A DNA stretch of 38,903 nucleotides from Streptomyces mexicanus (GTDB lineage Bacteria; Actinomycetota; Actinomycetes; Streptomycetales; Streptomycetaceae). The notes below the pieces were generated by a model, which saw only the letters and a program-made list of their open reading frames with translations, did not search any database and was not told where the DNA came from. The stretch is from contig NZ_LR732544.1 of assembly GCF_902506575.1 (NCBI RefSeq), forward strand, positions 4,506,553 through 4,545,455. Direction: 5' to 3'. Shown one piece after another: positions 30,973 to 38,903 of the stretch; position 1 is the stretch's first letter; each line of letters starts with the position of its first letter. The translations under genes were made by a program, and so were the position numbers.

Positions 30973-32145
30973 TCACGCCAGGGACGCGCGCACCGCCCGG
31001 ACCAGGGCCTGGGCGCGGGGGTCCGCCGTCACGCTCGTGCGGAAGCCGTTGGTGACGTAGCCGAAGGCGATCCCGGAGTCGGGGTCGGCGAAGCCGAGGG
31101 CGCCGCCGCGGCCGGGGTGGCCGAAGGAGCCGGGGCCGAGCAGCGGCGAGGCGCTGCCGTGCAGCATGTAGCCCAGGCCGAAGCGGGTGGGGGCCACCAG
31201 CACGCGGTCCGGGCCGGCCGCGGCCTCCGCGCGGGCCAGGGCGGCCGTCTCCGGCGTGAACAGGCGCACCCCGCCGTCCACCTCGCCGATGAGCGAGGCG
31301 TAGAAGCGGGCCAGGCCGTCGGCGGTGGCGATGCCGTTGGAGGCGGGCAGAACGGCGCTCCGGTAGGCCGGGTCGTTCTCGTCGGGCTGGGGCGTGATCG
31401 CGGCGAAGGCCCGGCGGGTGAGGGAGTCGGGGTCGCCGTAGGCCTGGGCGAGGGAGCGCTTGGGCCGTATCCGCAGCCCGCCCGCCTGCGTGGCGGGCGG
31501 CTCGACGCGGCCGACCCGGCCCACGCGGTGCGCCTGCTGAGGCGGCAGCCCGACCCACAGGTCCGCGCCGACGGGCCCGGCGATCTCGGTGGCGATCCAC
31601 GCGCCGATGGACCGGCCCGTGACCCGACGGACCAGTTCGCCGGTCAGCCAGCTGTAGGTCTGCGCGTGGTAGCCGTGGTCCGTGCCCGGCTCCCACACAG
31701 GCGCCTGGGCCGCAACTGCCGCCGCGCCCCGCTCGGGGTCGGTGGCCTCGGCGGGGGTGAGCGGCCGGTCCAGGACCGGTACGCCCGCGCGGTGCGCGAG
31801 CAGCTGCCCCACCCGCGTGTGCTCCTTGCCGGCCGCCTTGTACTCCGGCCAGTACGCGCCGACCGGGGCGTCCAGGTCCAGTTCGCCGCGCTGGTGCAGC
31901 AGCAACAGGACGGCGGCGGCCACGCCCTTGGTGGCCGAGCGCACGATCTGTGCCGTGCCCCGCTCCCAGGGGGCGGCGTCGCCCGCGCCGTCCACGTCGC
32001 GGGTGCCCGCCCACAGGTCGACGACCTTGTGGCCGTCCCGGTAGACCGCGACCGCCGCGCCGCGCTCGCCGCGGTCGGCGAAGTTGGCCGCGAACGCGTC
32101 CCTGACCGGCTCGAAGCCCTCGGCCACCGTACCGTTCACGTCCAC
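30973..32145 (-). CDS. Serine hydrolase, beta-lactamase (class C/esterase) family
   Basis: A 390-residue protein of the beta-lactamase/D-Ala-D-Ala carboxypeptidase-like fold (Pfam Beta-lactamase). The nucleophile motif is S-A-T-K in QIVRSATKGVAAAVLLLL, the Tyr motif is in HGYHAQTYSW, and GHPGRGGALGFADPDSG near the end replaces the KTG strand, as in esterase-type members (EstB, LACTB-like). There is no signal peptide, so it is probably a cytoplasmic esterase rather than a true beta-lactamase. GTG 32145 is the start. A hairpin-forming stretch (32188-32204) precedes it. Confidence 0.87.
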   Translation of the reverse strand: MDVNGTVAEGFEPVRDAFAANFADRGERGAAVAVYRDGHKVVDLWAGTRDVDGAGDAAPWERGTAQIVRSATKGVAAAVLLLLHQRGELDLDAPVGAYWPEYKAAGKEHTRVGQLLAHRAGVPVLDRPLTPAEATDPERGAAAVAAQAPVWEPGTDHGYHAQTYSWLTGELVRRVTGRSIGAWIATEIAGPVGADLWVGLPPQQAHRVGRVGRVEPPATQAGGLRIRPKRSLAQAYGDPDSLTRRAFAAITPQPDENDPAYRSAVLPASNGIATADGLARFYASLIGEVDGGVRLFTPETAALARAEAAAGPDRVLVAPTRFGLGYMLHGSASPLLGPGSFGHPGRGGALGFADPDSGIAFGYVTNGFRTSVTADPRAQALVRAVRASLA

Positions 32146-32187
32146 GCCCCGGCTCCCGTCCCGTCGTTGCCACTCGTTGCTCTGACC

Positions 32188-32204
32188 GTCGCAGCGCCTG
32201 CGAC
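32188..32204. promoter_or_regulatory. Inverted repeat upstream of the serine hydrolase
   Basis: GTCGCAG-CGC-CTGCGAC is a perfect 7-bp dyad in the 114 bases between the hydrolase start and the cbiO stop. It is surrounded by a looser CGTTGC/GCAACG repeat. It could be an operator for the hydrolase or a terminator for the cbi operon. Confidence 0.4.
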
Positions 32205-32259
32205 AGTGAGTGCAACGCGGGCGTGGCGCCTGCGATTCCTCAGTACCGGGCGCTCGCGG

Positions 32260-33051
32260 TCACCGGGAGGGCTGGGCGCCGGCCGTCACCGAGCGCGGGT
32301 CGAAACCGAACGGCAGCTCCAGGCGGTGGGCGCGCATCAGCGCCTCGTCGGACAGCAGCTCGCCGGTCGGACCGTCGGCCGCGATCACGCCGTCGCTGAG
32401 GATCAGCGAGCGCGGGCACAGCTCCAGCGCGTAGGGCAGGTCGTGGGTGACCATCAGCACCGTCACGTCCAGCGAGCGCAGGATGTCGGCCAGCTCCCGG
32501 CGGGAGGCCGGGTCGAGGTTGGAGGAGGGCTCGTCCAGCACCAGGATCTCCGGCTCCATGGCGAGCACGGTGGCCACCGCGACCCGGCGCCGCTGCCCGA
32601 AGGACAGGTGGTGCGGCGGTCGGTCGGCGAAGTCCTGCATGCCGACCCGCTCCAGGGCCGTGCGCACCCGCCGCTCCAGCTCGGGCCCCTTCAGTCCGGC
32701 CGCCGCCGGACCGAACGCCACGTCCTCGCGCACGGTCGGCATGAACAGCTGGTCGTCCGGGTCCTGGAAGACGATGCCGACCTTCTGCCGGATCTCGGCC
32801 ATGTGCCGCTTGCCCACCGGCAGCCCGGCCACGGTCACCGTGCCGGTGCCGCCGCCGAGAATGCCGTTGAGGTGCAGCACGAGGGTGGTCTTGCCGGCGC
32901 CGTTCGGGCCGAGCAGCGCCACGCGCTCCCCGCGCCCGATGGCGAAGTCGACGCCGAAGAGGGCCTGGTGTCCGTCGGGATAGGCGAAGGCGAGGCCGGA
33001 GACCTCCAGGGAGGGCACGGGCGCGGAAGTAGGCACAGTCACAGCATCCAT
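32260..33051 (-). CDS. cbiO: ECF-type metal transporter ATPase CbiO/NikO
   Basis: A 263-residue ABC ATPase that powers uptake by the CbiMQO complex. Walker A is GPNGAGKTT, the signature LSFGQRRR, Walker B EILVLDEP with SSNLDP, and the switch His is in VTHDLPYAL; LSFGQ in place of LSGGQ is usual for CbiO. ATG 33051 overlaps the end of cbiQ by 13 bases, so translation is coupled. It is the last gene of the Nur-box operon starting at 34864. Confidence 0.9.
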   Translation of the reverse strand: MDAVTVPTSAPVPSLEVSGLAFAYPDGHQALFGVDFAIGRGERVALLGPNGAGKTTLVLHLNGILGGGTGTVTVAGLPVGKRHMAEIRQKVGIVFQDPDDQLFMPTVREDVAFGPAAAGLKGPELERRVRTALERVGMQDFADRPPHHLSFGQRRRVAVATVLAMEPEILVLDEPSSNLDPASRRELADILRSLDVTVLMVTHDLPYALELCPRSLILSDGVIAADGPTGELLSDEALMRAHRLELPFGFDPRSVTAGAQPSR

Positions 33052-33800
33052 CCCAGCAGACAGACCACGAGCGCGGCACAGGGGAGGGCCAGTGCGGAGG
33101 ACCACTGGGCCCGCGAGGCGCTCACCTCGTCGATGACCGGCATGGACCCGGCGTAGCCGCGGCTGACCATGGCCAGGTGGACCCGCTCGCCGCGCTCGTA
33201 GGAGCGGATGAACAGCGCGCCCGCGGACTTGGCGAGCACGCCCCAGTGCCGCACGCCGCGCGCCTCGAAGCCGCGGGACTCGCGGGCGATGCGCATGCGC
33301 CGCATCTCGTCGGTGATCACGTCGCCGTAGCGGATCATGAAGGAGGCGATCTGCACCAGCAGCGGCGGCAGCTTCAGGCGCTGCAGGCCGAGCAGCAGTT
33401 CCCGCAGTTCGGTGGTGCTCGCCAGCAGCACCGAGGCGGCCACCCCGAGGGTGCCCTTGGCGAGCACGTTCCAGGCGCCCCACAGGCCGCCCACGCTCAG
33501 CGACATCCCCAGCACGTCGACCCGCTCGCCCTGGGCCACGAACGGCATGAGCACCGCGAAGGCGACGAACGGGATCTCGATCAGCAGCCGCTTGAGCAGG
33601 AAACCCGCCGGTACGCGGGCCACGGTCGCCACCGCCGCCAGCAGCACGGCGTACAGGGCGAACGCCCACATCGCCTGGCGCGGGGTGGACACCACCACCA
33701 CGACGAAGGCGAAGGCCGCGGCCAGCTTGGTGTGCGGCGGCAGGGTGTGCACCGGCGAGTTCCCCTGCCGGTACAGCCGGTGCGCGTGACCCGCGCCCAT
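33039..33800 (-). CDS. cbiQ: ECF metal transporter transmembrane protein CbiQ/NikQ
   Basis: A 253-residue membrane coupling protein (T component) with about five helices. The cytoplasmic coupling motifs are recognisable as MRRMRIARESRGF and later ERGERVHLAMVSRGY (two A-R-G-type motifs that contact the ATPases). It starts MGAGHAHRLYRQGNSPVHTLPP. ATG 33800 shares a base with the cbiM stop (TGATG). Confidence 0.9.
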   Translation of the reverse strand: MGAGHAHRLYRQGNSPVHTLPPHTKLAAAFAFVVVVVSTPRQAMWAFALYAVLLAAVATVARVPAGFLLKRLLIEIPFVAFAVLMPFVAQGERVDVLGMSLSVGGLWGAWNVLAKGTLGVAASVLLASTTELRELLLGLQRLKLPPLLVQIASFMIRYGDVITDEMRRMRIARESRGFEARGVRHWGVLAKSAGALFIRSYERGERVHLAMVSRGYAGSMPVIDEVSASRAQWSSALALPCAALVVCLLGWML

Positions 33801-34864
33801 CAGACGGCCTGGGAGGAGGGCGTGGAGGACTCGGCGGTCTCGGATGCCGTGCGGCGCCTGCGCACCACCCAGAACACCGAGCTGCCCACGACGACGGTGA
33901 CGCCGACGCCGATCACGCCCGCGAGCCCGCCGGACAGCCGGGCGTCGGAGATGTCCTTCACGCCGTAGTCGGCCAGCGGCGAGTCGGACGCCGCGTGCTT
34001 CTCCTCCTTCTTGTCGATCCCCTTGTCGTGGGCGACCTTCTCCAGGCCGTCGGGGCTGGCGGAGGCGTAGAAGCTGACGAAGCCGGCGAGGACCAGGGAG
34101 GTCACCAGGCCGGTGATCCACAGCTTGCGGTGCGACCGGGCGGCGGCGGGCGCGGGCTCCGGCGCGGCGGCGGGGGCGTCGACGAGTTCGCCGCCGACCC
34201 GCAGCTTCAGCCGCTGCCGCAGCCCGCGGGCCCCGTACACCAGGTCGGGCCGTACGGCGATGACGGCGCCTACGGTCAGCGCGGTGATCACGGCCTCGCC
34301 GATGCCGATGAGCACGTGCACGCCGATCATGGCGGTGGCCACCTTGCCGATCGGCACGTCCGTGGTGCCGCCGACGGCGTAGATCAGGGTGAAGGCGACG
34401 GCGGCGGCCGGCACGGAGAGCAGTGCCGCCACGAAGGAAGCGACGGTCACCGAGCGGCGGCGGCGCGGCAGCACCTTCACCAGGCCGCGGAAGACGGCGT
34501 AGGACACCACGGTGGTGACGATCGCCATGTCGGTGATGTTGACGCCGAGCGCGGTCAGGCCGCCGTCGGCGAAGAGGATGCCCTGCATGAGCAGGACGAC
34601 GGACACGCACAGGACCCCGGTGTAGGGGCCCACGAGTATCGCGGCCAGGGCCCCGCCGAGGAGGTGGCCGCTGGTGCCGGCCGCGACGGGGAAGTTGAGC
34701 ATCTGCACCGCGAAGATGAAGGCGGCGACGAGACCGGCCAGCGGCGCGGTGCGCTCGTCGAGTTCCCGGCGCGCGCCGCGCAGGCTCACGGCGAGGGCGC
34801 CGGCGGCGATCACGCCGGTGGCGGCGGAGGTGGGGGCGTCGATGAATCCGTCAGGGACATGCAC
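33800..34864 (-). CDS. cbiM: ECF metal transporter substrate-specific protein CbiM/NikM, fused to PDGLE domain
   Basis: A 354-residue membrane protein that binds the metal ion. It begins MHVPDGFIDAP with the conserved second-residue His, whose amino-terminal arrangement coordinates Ni2+ or Co2+, and has a further His in GTSGHLLGG. After the CbiM core (to about 225) a Pro/Ala linker leads to a C-terminal domain with two membrane segments and the PDGLE motif (SASPDGLEKVAHDKG), equivalent to a fused CbiN/NikN. The start is GTG 34864. A Nur box overlaps the promoter and no cobalamin riboswitch is seen, so nickel is the likelier substrate. Confidence 0.9.
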   Translation of the reverse strand: MHVPDGFIDAPTSAATGVIAAGALAVSLRGARRELDERTAPLAGLVAAFIFAVQMLNFPVAAGTSGHLLGGALAAILVGPYTGVLCVSVVLLMQGILFADGGLTALGVNITDMAIVTTVVSYAVFRGLVKVLPRRRRSVTVASFVAALLSVPAAAVAFTLIYAVGGTTDVPIGKVATAMIGVHVLIGIGEAVITALTVGAVIAVRPDLVYGARGLRQRLKLRVGGELVDAPAAAPEPAPAAARSHRKLWITGLVTSLVLAGFVSFYASASPDGLEKVAHDKGIDKKEEKHAASDSPLADYGVKDISDARLSGGLAGVIGVGVTVVVGSSVFWVVRRRRTASETAESSTPSSQAV

Positions 34865-34870
34865 CGTTCG

Positions 34871-34876
34871 ATGATA
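34871..34876 (-). promoter_or_regulatory. -10 element of the cbiMQO operon (leaderless)
   Basis: TATCAT on the minus strand is followed by six bases and the GTG start of cbiM, so transcription would begin at the start codon. There is no ribosome-binding site. The -35 region falls inside the Nur box (TTGCAA at 34901-34896, 19-base spacing). Confidence 0.6.
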
Positions 34877-34884
34877 GAGGCTTG

Positions 34885-34901
34885 TTGCGAATGACTTGCA
34901 A
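34885..34901. promoter_or_regulatory. Nur box (nickel-responsive Fur-family operator)
   Basis: On the minus strand TTGCAA-GTCAT-TCGCAA (+ strand TTGCGA-ATGAC-TTGCAA). The Streptomyces Nur consensus is tTGCaa-N5-ttGCAA; spacing is exact and only one base departs from the full symmetric form. It covers the -35 and spacer region of the cbiM promoter. Nur with bound nickel should repress the operon. Confidence 0.8.
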
Positions 34902-35041
34902 GAGCGGGGGTCCGCTCTCTGGAGCCCCCTGGCGGGTGCACGGATACGCGTTCGGCGCGCGTGAAATCGGAAATCTGGGACATTGGTAATGGAAGGGGCA
35001 AGTATTTTCCTGACGGATCACGGAGAGTGAAGGGCCGTACG

Positions 35042-35401
35042 ATGTCGGTGGTCGAACAGTTCGCGCGAGCCCGCATAGTCACCGACGACGACACCCAGGA
35101 CGAGCGCGACGCCGTCCCGGTCGTGCTGCGCTACGACCCGCAGGCCGACCCGCGCGCGGTGCGGATCGCGCTGCCCGACGGCCGCGCGTGGACGTTCTCC
35201 CGGTCGCTGCTCGAACAGGGCCTGCGCGCCCCGGCCGGCACCGGCGAGGTCCGGGTGTGGCCGTGCGGCCGGGTGCAGACGGTGGTGGAGTTCCACACCG
35301 CGCAGGGCGTCTCGGTGGTGCAGATCGAGACCAAAGCGCTGACCCGGTTCCTGCGCCGGACCTACACCGAGGCCATGGCGACGGCCTTCGCCCACGGCTG
35401 A
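35042..35401 (+). CDS. ssgE: SsgA-like sporulation and cell division protein (probably SsgE)
   Basis: A 119-residue SsgA-family (SALP) protein, a group found in sporulating actinobacteria that steers septum formation, peptidoglycan work and spore separation. Family landmarks are VPVVLRYDPQADPRAVRI, WTFSRSLLEQGL, GTGEVRVWPCG and the C-terminal ALTRFLRRTY. I choose ATG 35042 (MSVVEQFARA) with a GAGAGTGAAGG ribosome-binding region upstream; an in-frame extension to 34961 looks non-coding. The assignment to SsgE rests on its position beside two PBPs, which recalls SCO3158 next to SCO3156/3157. SsgE is reported to affect spore-chain dissociation. Confidence 0.85.
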   Translation: MSVVEQFARARIVTDDDTQDERDAVPVVLRYDPQADPRAVRIALPDGRAWTFSRSLLEQGLRAPAGTGEVRVWPCGRVQTVVEFHTAQGVSVVQIETKALTRFLRRTYTEAMATAFAHG

Positions 35402-35403
35402 CG

Positions 35404-35440
35404 GGCCGGTGGGCACGGGCCGGTGGGTGAGGCCGGTGGG
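35404..35440. repeat. Three copies of GGCCGGTGGG
   Basis: GGCCGGTGGG at 35404-35413, 35418-35427 and 35431-35440, in the 65-base gap between ssgE and the convergent PBP gene. No good terminator stem is visible. Probably a slippage product. Confidence 0.6.
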
Positions 35441-35466
35441 CACCCGCCCCTGCCTTCAGCCGGTGC

Positions 35467-37137
35467 TCAGCCGCCCGCCTTCAGCAGGGACGCCACGATC
35501 GGGCCCGCCGTGTCGCCGCCGTGTCCGCCCGCCTGGACGACGGCCGCCGCCGCGAGATCGCCGCGGTAGGCGGTGAACCAGCCGTTCGGCTTCTCCTGCC
35601 CGTCGACCTCGGCCGAGCCGGTCTTCGCTCCGACGTCGCCGCTGACCCCGGCCATCGCCTTCACGGCCGTGCCGTACTCCACCGTGTACCGCATGACCTC
35701 CTTCAGCTGCGCCCGCGTCGTGGCCGACATGGTGCGCGCGGCCTTCGCCGGCGTGCGGTGGTCCACGTCGAAGGACACCAGGTACGGCTGGTGGAAGGCG
35801 CCGGCCTGCACCGTCGCCGCCACCGACGCCATGTTCAGCGGGTTCATCCGCACCCCGCCCTGCCCGATCAGCGAGGCGCCCATCTGCGCGCCGCTCTGCA
35901 CCGGCACCGAGCCGTCGAACGACGGCACACCGATGGCCCAGTTGTCCATGCCCAGGCCGTAGACCTCCTGGGCCTCCTTCGTCAGGTCGCTGTTCGACAG
36001 CTTCGGCGCGAAGTCGATGAAGGCGTTGTTGCAGGAGGCCCCGAAGCTCTGCTCGAACGTGCCGTGCTTGATCTCGGAGTCGTCGTCGTTGTGGAACGTC
36101 CAGCCGGCCAGCTTGTAGGTCTTGGGGCAGGGGTGCGAGGCGCCCGGGGTGACGAGCCCCTTCTCGAACAGCATCGTCGCCGTCACGATCTTCATCGTGG
36201 AGCCGGGCGCCAGGGAGCCCTGGAAGGCGGTGTTGAAGCCGTGGCCGCTGTTGGCGACGGCCAGGATCTCACCGGTCGAGGGGCGCAGCACGACGACCGA
36301 GGCCCGCTTGCGCCGGTTCACCTGCTCCTCGGCGGCGGCCTGCAGGGTGGGGCTCAGCGTCGTGCGCACCGTGCCCGGCGTGCCCTTGCTCAGCTCCAGC
36401 AGCGTCTTGTCGGACAGCTCGGCCTTCTTCGAGGCCGCGCCGCGCACCACGCGCAGTTCCACGCCGGCCTTGCCGCCCGCCTTCTTGCCGTACTTCTCGC
36501 GCAGCCCGTCCAGGACCGTGCCCAGCGAGGGGTACTTCGCCGCGGTCAGCTCGTTGCCGTCGCGGTCCAGGGCCTTCACCGGCGGGGTGCCGGCCTCGCC
36601 GGGGACCAGGGGGTCGCCGTCCTTCAGGTCGGGGTGGACGACGGAGGCGTGCCAGTCCACGACCGGGGCGCCGTCGTCGGCGCGGCGCACCACGGTCAGG
36701 GCGCTGTCGTAGGCCAGCGGCTTGCTCAGGCCCTGGTAGGACACCGTCGCCTTCACCGAGAAGGGGACCTTCGTGCCGCTCGGGGTGCCCTCGGTGAGGG
36801 TGACGTCCTTCAGGTGGGCGTCCTTGGTGTAGCCGGTCAGCAGGGCGGTGGCGGCGGTGGAGTCGCTGGTGGCGGCGGCCGCCTGGGCGGGCCGGCCCTG
36901 CTGCCAGGCGGTCAGGAACCGGGTGGCCGCGCTTCGCACCTCGGCGGCCGTCAGCGGGCCGGTCTTCACCGTCCTGTGCACGCCCGCGGACGTGGTCCGC
37001 GGCTGGCCCTCGGCCTCGGCGCCGCCGTACAGGGCGTACGCGCCGAACCCCGCCCCGCCGGCGACCACGGCGATCACCGCGCCGATCACGGCGGGAGTCG
37101 CCTTCCGCCGCTCGGCGACGCGCCTTCTCTTGCCCAC
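35467..37137 (-). CDS. Penicillin-binding protein (class B, MecA_N-type transpeptidase)
   Basis: A 556-residue membrane-anchored peptidoglycan transpeptidase. A basic start (GKRRRVAERRK) and one membrane segment (about 15-33) are followed by an NTF2-like MecA_N domain (FLTAWQQGRPAQAAAAT), a dimerisation domain, and the transpeptidase domain with S313-T-M-K316, S368-C-N370 and K505-T-G507. All catalytic motifs are intact. GTG 37137 has GGAAGG close upstream. The gene directly upstream is a paralogue with the same domain order (37317-38903). The convergent ssgE suggests a role in septal or spore-wall synthesis. Confidence 0.92.
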   Translation of the reverse strand: MGKRRRVAERRKATPAVIGAVIAVVAGGAGFGAYALYGGAEAEGQPRTTSAGVHRTVKTGPLTAAEVRSAATRFLTAWQQGRPAQAAAATSDSTAATALLTGYTKDAHLKDVTLTEGTPSGTKVPFSVKATVSYQGLSKPLAYDSALTVVRRADDGAPVVDWHASVVHPDLKDGDPLVPGEAGTPPVKALDRDGNELTAAKYPSLGTVLDGLREKYGKKAGGKAGVELRVVRGAASKKAELSDKTLLELSKGTPGTVRTTLSPTLQAAAEEQVNRRKRASVVVLRPSTGEILAVANSGHGFNTAFQGSLAPGSTMKIVTATMLFEKGLVTPGASHPCPKTYKLAGWTFHNDDDSEIKHGTFEQSFGASCNNAFIDFAPKLSNSDLTKEAQEVYGLGMDNWAIGVPSFDGSVPVQSGAQMGASLIGQGGVRMNPLNMASVAATVQAGAFHQPYLVSFDVDHRTPAKAARTMSATTRAQLKEVMRYTVEYGTAVKAMAGVSGDVGAKTGSAEVDGQEKPNGWFTAYRGDLAAAAVVQAGGHGGDTAGPIVASLLKAGG

Positions 37138-37316
37138 TGCCTTCCGTCCTCCGCGATCCCCGGGCCCGACGGCCCGTTGCCGCCGCCGCGTGCCCAGCGC
37201 ACCCGGCGACGGCCACCACCCTAGAGTCCCCTGTGGTGCCCGGAGCGCCGGCCACCGGTCCGTAGCCAACCTGCGACATACGGTCCCCGGCGCGGTGGCC
37301 GGGGCGTGCGGGCGGA
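37138..37316 (-). promoter_or_regulatory. Spacer between tandem PBP genes, with hairpin and possible promoter
   Basis: CCCCGGC (37285-37291) and GCCGGGG (37298-37304) form a 7-bp stem with a 6-base loop 12 bases after the upstream PBP stop, a probable terminator. Downstream on the minus strand, TAGGGT within GACTCTAGGGTGG (about 37220) could be a -10 for the second PBP. The two PBP genes may therefore be transcribed separately. Confidence 0.45.
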
Positions 37317-38903
37317 TCAGCCGGCGGCGCGCAGCACCGCCGCCACGATGGGTCCGGCGGCGTCGCCGCCGTGGCCGCCCTCCTGGGTCATGGCGGCGGC
37401 CGCCACATCGCCCCGGTATCCGGTGAACCAGCTGTTGGACTTCGCCTGCCCGTCGACCTCGGCGGAGCCGGTCTTCGCGCCGATGTCGCCGCTCAGCCCG
37501 GACATCGCCTGGGCCGCGGTCCCGGTGGTGGCGGTGCGGTGCATCATCTGCCGCAGCTGGGCGACCGTGCCCGTCGGCAGCCCCTGCGCCCGGGCCAGCT
37601 CCCGGTCGTCGAGCCGGGGCGAGACGAGGACGGGCTGACGGAAGCGGCCCGTGATCGCGGTGGCCGTCACCGACGCCATGTTCAGCGGGCTCATCTGCAC
37701 CTGGCCCTGCCCGATCATGTTGGCGGCGGTGTCCGGGCCGCCGGAGGCGGGCACCGAGCCGTCGAAGGAGGGGATGCCGGTCTTCCAGTTGTCCCGGCCC
37801 AGCCCGAAGCGGTCCTCGGCCTCCCGGGTCAGGGAGTCCACCTTGACCGAGTCCGCGTACTTCACGAACGCCGTGTTGCACGAACGGGCGAAGCTGTCGG
37901 AGAGGGTGGCGTGCTCGTCGGCCTTCATTCCCGTCAGGTTGTGGAAGGTCTGGCTCTGCCACACCGCCGTGTCCGGGCAGGGCGCGGGGCCGTTCGCCGA
38001 GGTGATGCCGTTGTCGATGAGCGTGGCGGCACTGATGATCTTCATGGTGGAGCCGGGGGCGAGACGGCCCAGGAACGCCGCGTTGAAGGCGTCCGCGCGG
38101 TGGTTGGCCACCGCCAGCACCTCACCGGTGGACGCCTTGACGGCCACGATCGACGACTCGGCGAACCGCTGCACCGCCTCCTCGGCCGCCGCCTGCGCGC
38201 TCGCGCTGAGCGTGGTGCGCAGCTTGCCCGCCCTGCCCTTGGCGAGGGTGATCAGCGGGGTGTCGGCGGCCCCGGTGTCCGCGTGGTGGATGCTCAGTTC
38301 GACGGCGGGGGTGCCGCCCGCCCGGTCGCCGTACTTGGCCCGCAGCTCGTCCAGGATCGGCCCGAGCGAGGGGTACTTCTCCTTCGTCAGCACCGCCCCG
38401 TTGCGGTCGACGGCCTCGATCGCGGGCGCGGCCGACTCGCCGGTGACCAGCGTGTCGCCCTTCTGCAGCGCGGGATGCACCACCGAGGGCTGCCAGTCGA
38501 CCAGCGGCCGGTGTGTGCTGGTGCCGCGCACGATGCTCAGCCGCGAACTGTAGGCCAGCGGCTCGGACTTGCCGTCGAAGGACACGGTGGCCTTGACCGA
38601 GAAGGGGACGGTGGTGCCCGAGGCCGCCCCCGGCGTGATCCTCACCCGGGAGATGTGCGCGTCCGTCCCGTAGGCCGTCAGCAGTTCCTGGGCCGCCTCG
38701 GGGAAGTCGGTGTACGACGCCGCGGTCTGCGCGTCGCCCTTCTCCCAGGCCGCGAAGAAGTTCTGCGACGTCTCCTTCACCTCGTCCGCGTCGGGCGGCC
38801 CGGTCCGCGCGGGCGCGGATCCGCCGGAGACCGCGGTCCCGTTCAGCGCCGAGACGACGTTGTACGTCCCGTACCCGGCCCCGCCCACCACGACGGCGAC
38901 CAC
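37317..38903 (-). CDS. Penicillin-binding protein paralogue, partial (5' end beyond window)
   Basis: 528 residues are visible; the start codon and N-terminal anchor basic region lie past 38903, though part of the membrane segment (VAVVVGGAGYGTYNVVSAL) remains. Then come the MecA_N-type domain (FFAAWEKGDAQTAASYT), the dimerisation domain (VDRNGAVLTKEKYPSLG) and the transpeptidase domain with STMK (38051-38040), SCN (37883-37875) and KTG (37475-37467). It is similar throughout to the PBP at 35467-37137, so the two arose by tandem duplication, apparently old since the sequences differ at many positions. No frameshift is seen. Confidence 0.92.
   Translation of the reverse strand: MVAVVVGGAGYGTYNVVSALNGTAVSGGSAPARTGPPDADEVKETSQNFFAAWEKGDAQTAASYTDFPEAAQELLTAYGTDAHISRVRITPGAASGTTVPFSVKATVSFDGKSEPLAYSSRLSIVRGTSTHRPLVDWQPSVVHPALQKGDTLVTGESAAPAIEAVDRNGAVLTKEKYPSLGPILDELRAKYGDRAGGTPAVELSIHHADTGAADTPLITLAKGRAGKLRTTLSASAQAAAEEAVQRFAESSIVAVKASTGEVLAVANHRADAFNAAFLGRLAPGSTMKIISAATLIDNGITSANGPAPCPDTAVWQSQTFHNLTGMKADEHATLSDSFARSCNTAFVKYADSVKVDSLTREAEDRFGLGRDNWKTGIPSFDGSVPASGGPDTAANMIGQGQVQMSPLNMASVTATAITGRFRQPVLVSPRLDDRELARAQGLPTGTVAQLRQMMHRTATTGTAAQAMSGLSGDIGAKTGSAEVDGQAKSNSWFTGYRGDVAAAAMTQEGGHGGDAAGPIVAAVLRAAG

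Noticed and set aside
34865..34960. Cobalamin riboswitch before cbiM
   Set aside because: The leader is too short (predicted leaderless) and lacks B12-box-like sequence; a Nur box explains regulation better.

Overview
The window is a high-GC actinobacterial chromosome segment, almost certainly Streptomyces. The evidence is strong G/C bias at third codon positions, many GTG starts, ATGA and GTGA stop/start overlaps, and lineage-typical genes: SepX/GlpR, an SsgA-like protein, DUF1876 and Streptomyces-type IS ends. Most of it looks like conserved chromosomal core. From memory the right end resembles the S. coelicolor SCO3156-SCO3158 neighbourhood (two PBPs plus ssgE); I could not verify this. 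Bases about 19-46 resemble a Nextera transposon adapter, so the left end is probably a contig end carrying artefact.

Layout. 0.1-4.4 kb (minus): MTA phosphorylase, an FmdB-type zinc-ribbon protein behind a CIRCE operator, an MFS transporter and a K+/H+ antiporter that appears to start at CTG. 4.7-7.6 kb (plus): a membrane-anchored penicillin-acylase-family Ntn hydrolase. 7.7-14.0 kb: the fthC / galU-glp-moaC-mogA-rimJ-sepX cluster. Here the MoeA-like Glp and the membrane protein SepX/GlpR, known as cell-division partners in actinobacteria, lie together with molybdopterin genes. tRNA-Ala(CGC) and a strong terminator follow at 14.1 kb. 14.3-15.7 kb: a GNAT acetyltransferase and exonuclease III. 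15.7-17.7 kb: an inserted accessory patch made of a large serine recombinase whose 3' end overlaps xth antisense, then an internally deleted IS5-type element abutting a MerR gene.

17.7-22.2 kb: a MerR regulator divergent from an overlapping three-gene operon (Baeyer-Villiger-like flavin monooxygenase, alpha/beta hydrolase, SDR), which reads as a ketone/alcohol-to-ester-to-acid pathway; then a 61-residue hydrophilic protein. 22.4-28.9 kb: a Tricorn-type protease divergent from a TetR/MMPL pair, with repeated TCGTACGA boxes between them. 28.9-30.9 kb: a 185-bp MITE-like element immediately before a YbaK-EamA pair, then a DUF1876 protein. 31-34.9 kb (minus): a serine hydrolase and an ECF metal transporter cbiM-cbiQ-cbiO with a near-consensus Nur box, which points to nickel. 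35-38.9 kb: an SsgA-like protein (probably SsgE) convergent with two tandem paralogous PBPs; the second runs off the window.

The most informative signals are regulatory or contextual: CIRCE before fmdB, the Nur box before cbiM, the Glp/SepX cluster, the recombinase overlapping xth, and the MITE next to ybaK. I see no CRISPR array, rRNA, prophage structural genes or biosynthetic megagenes.
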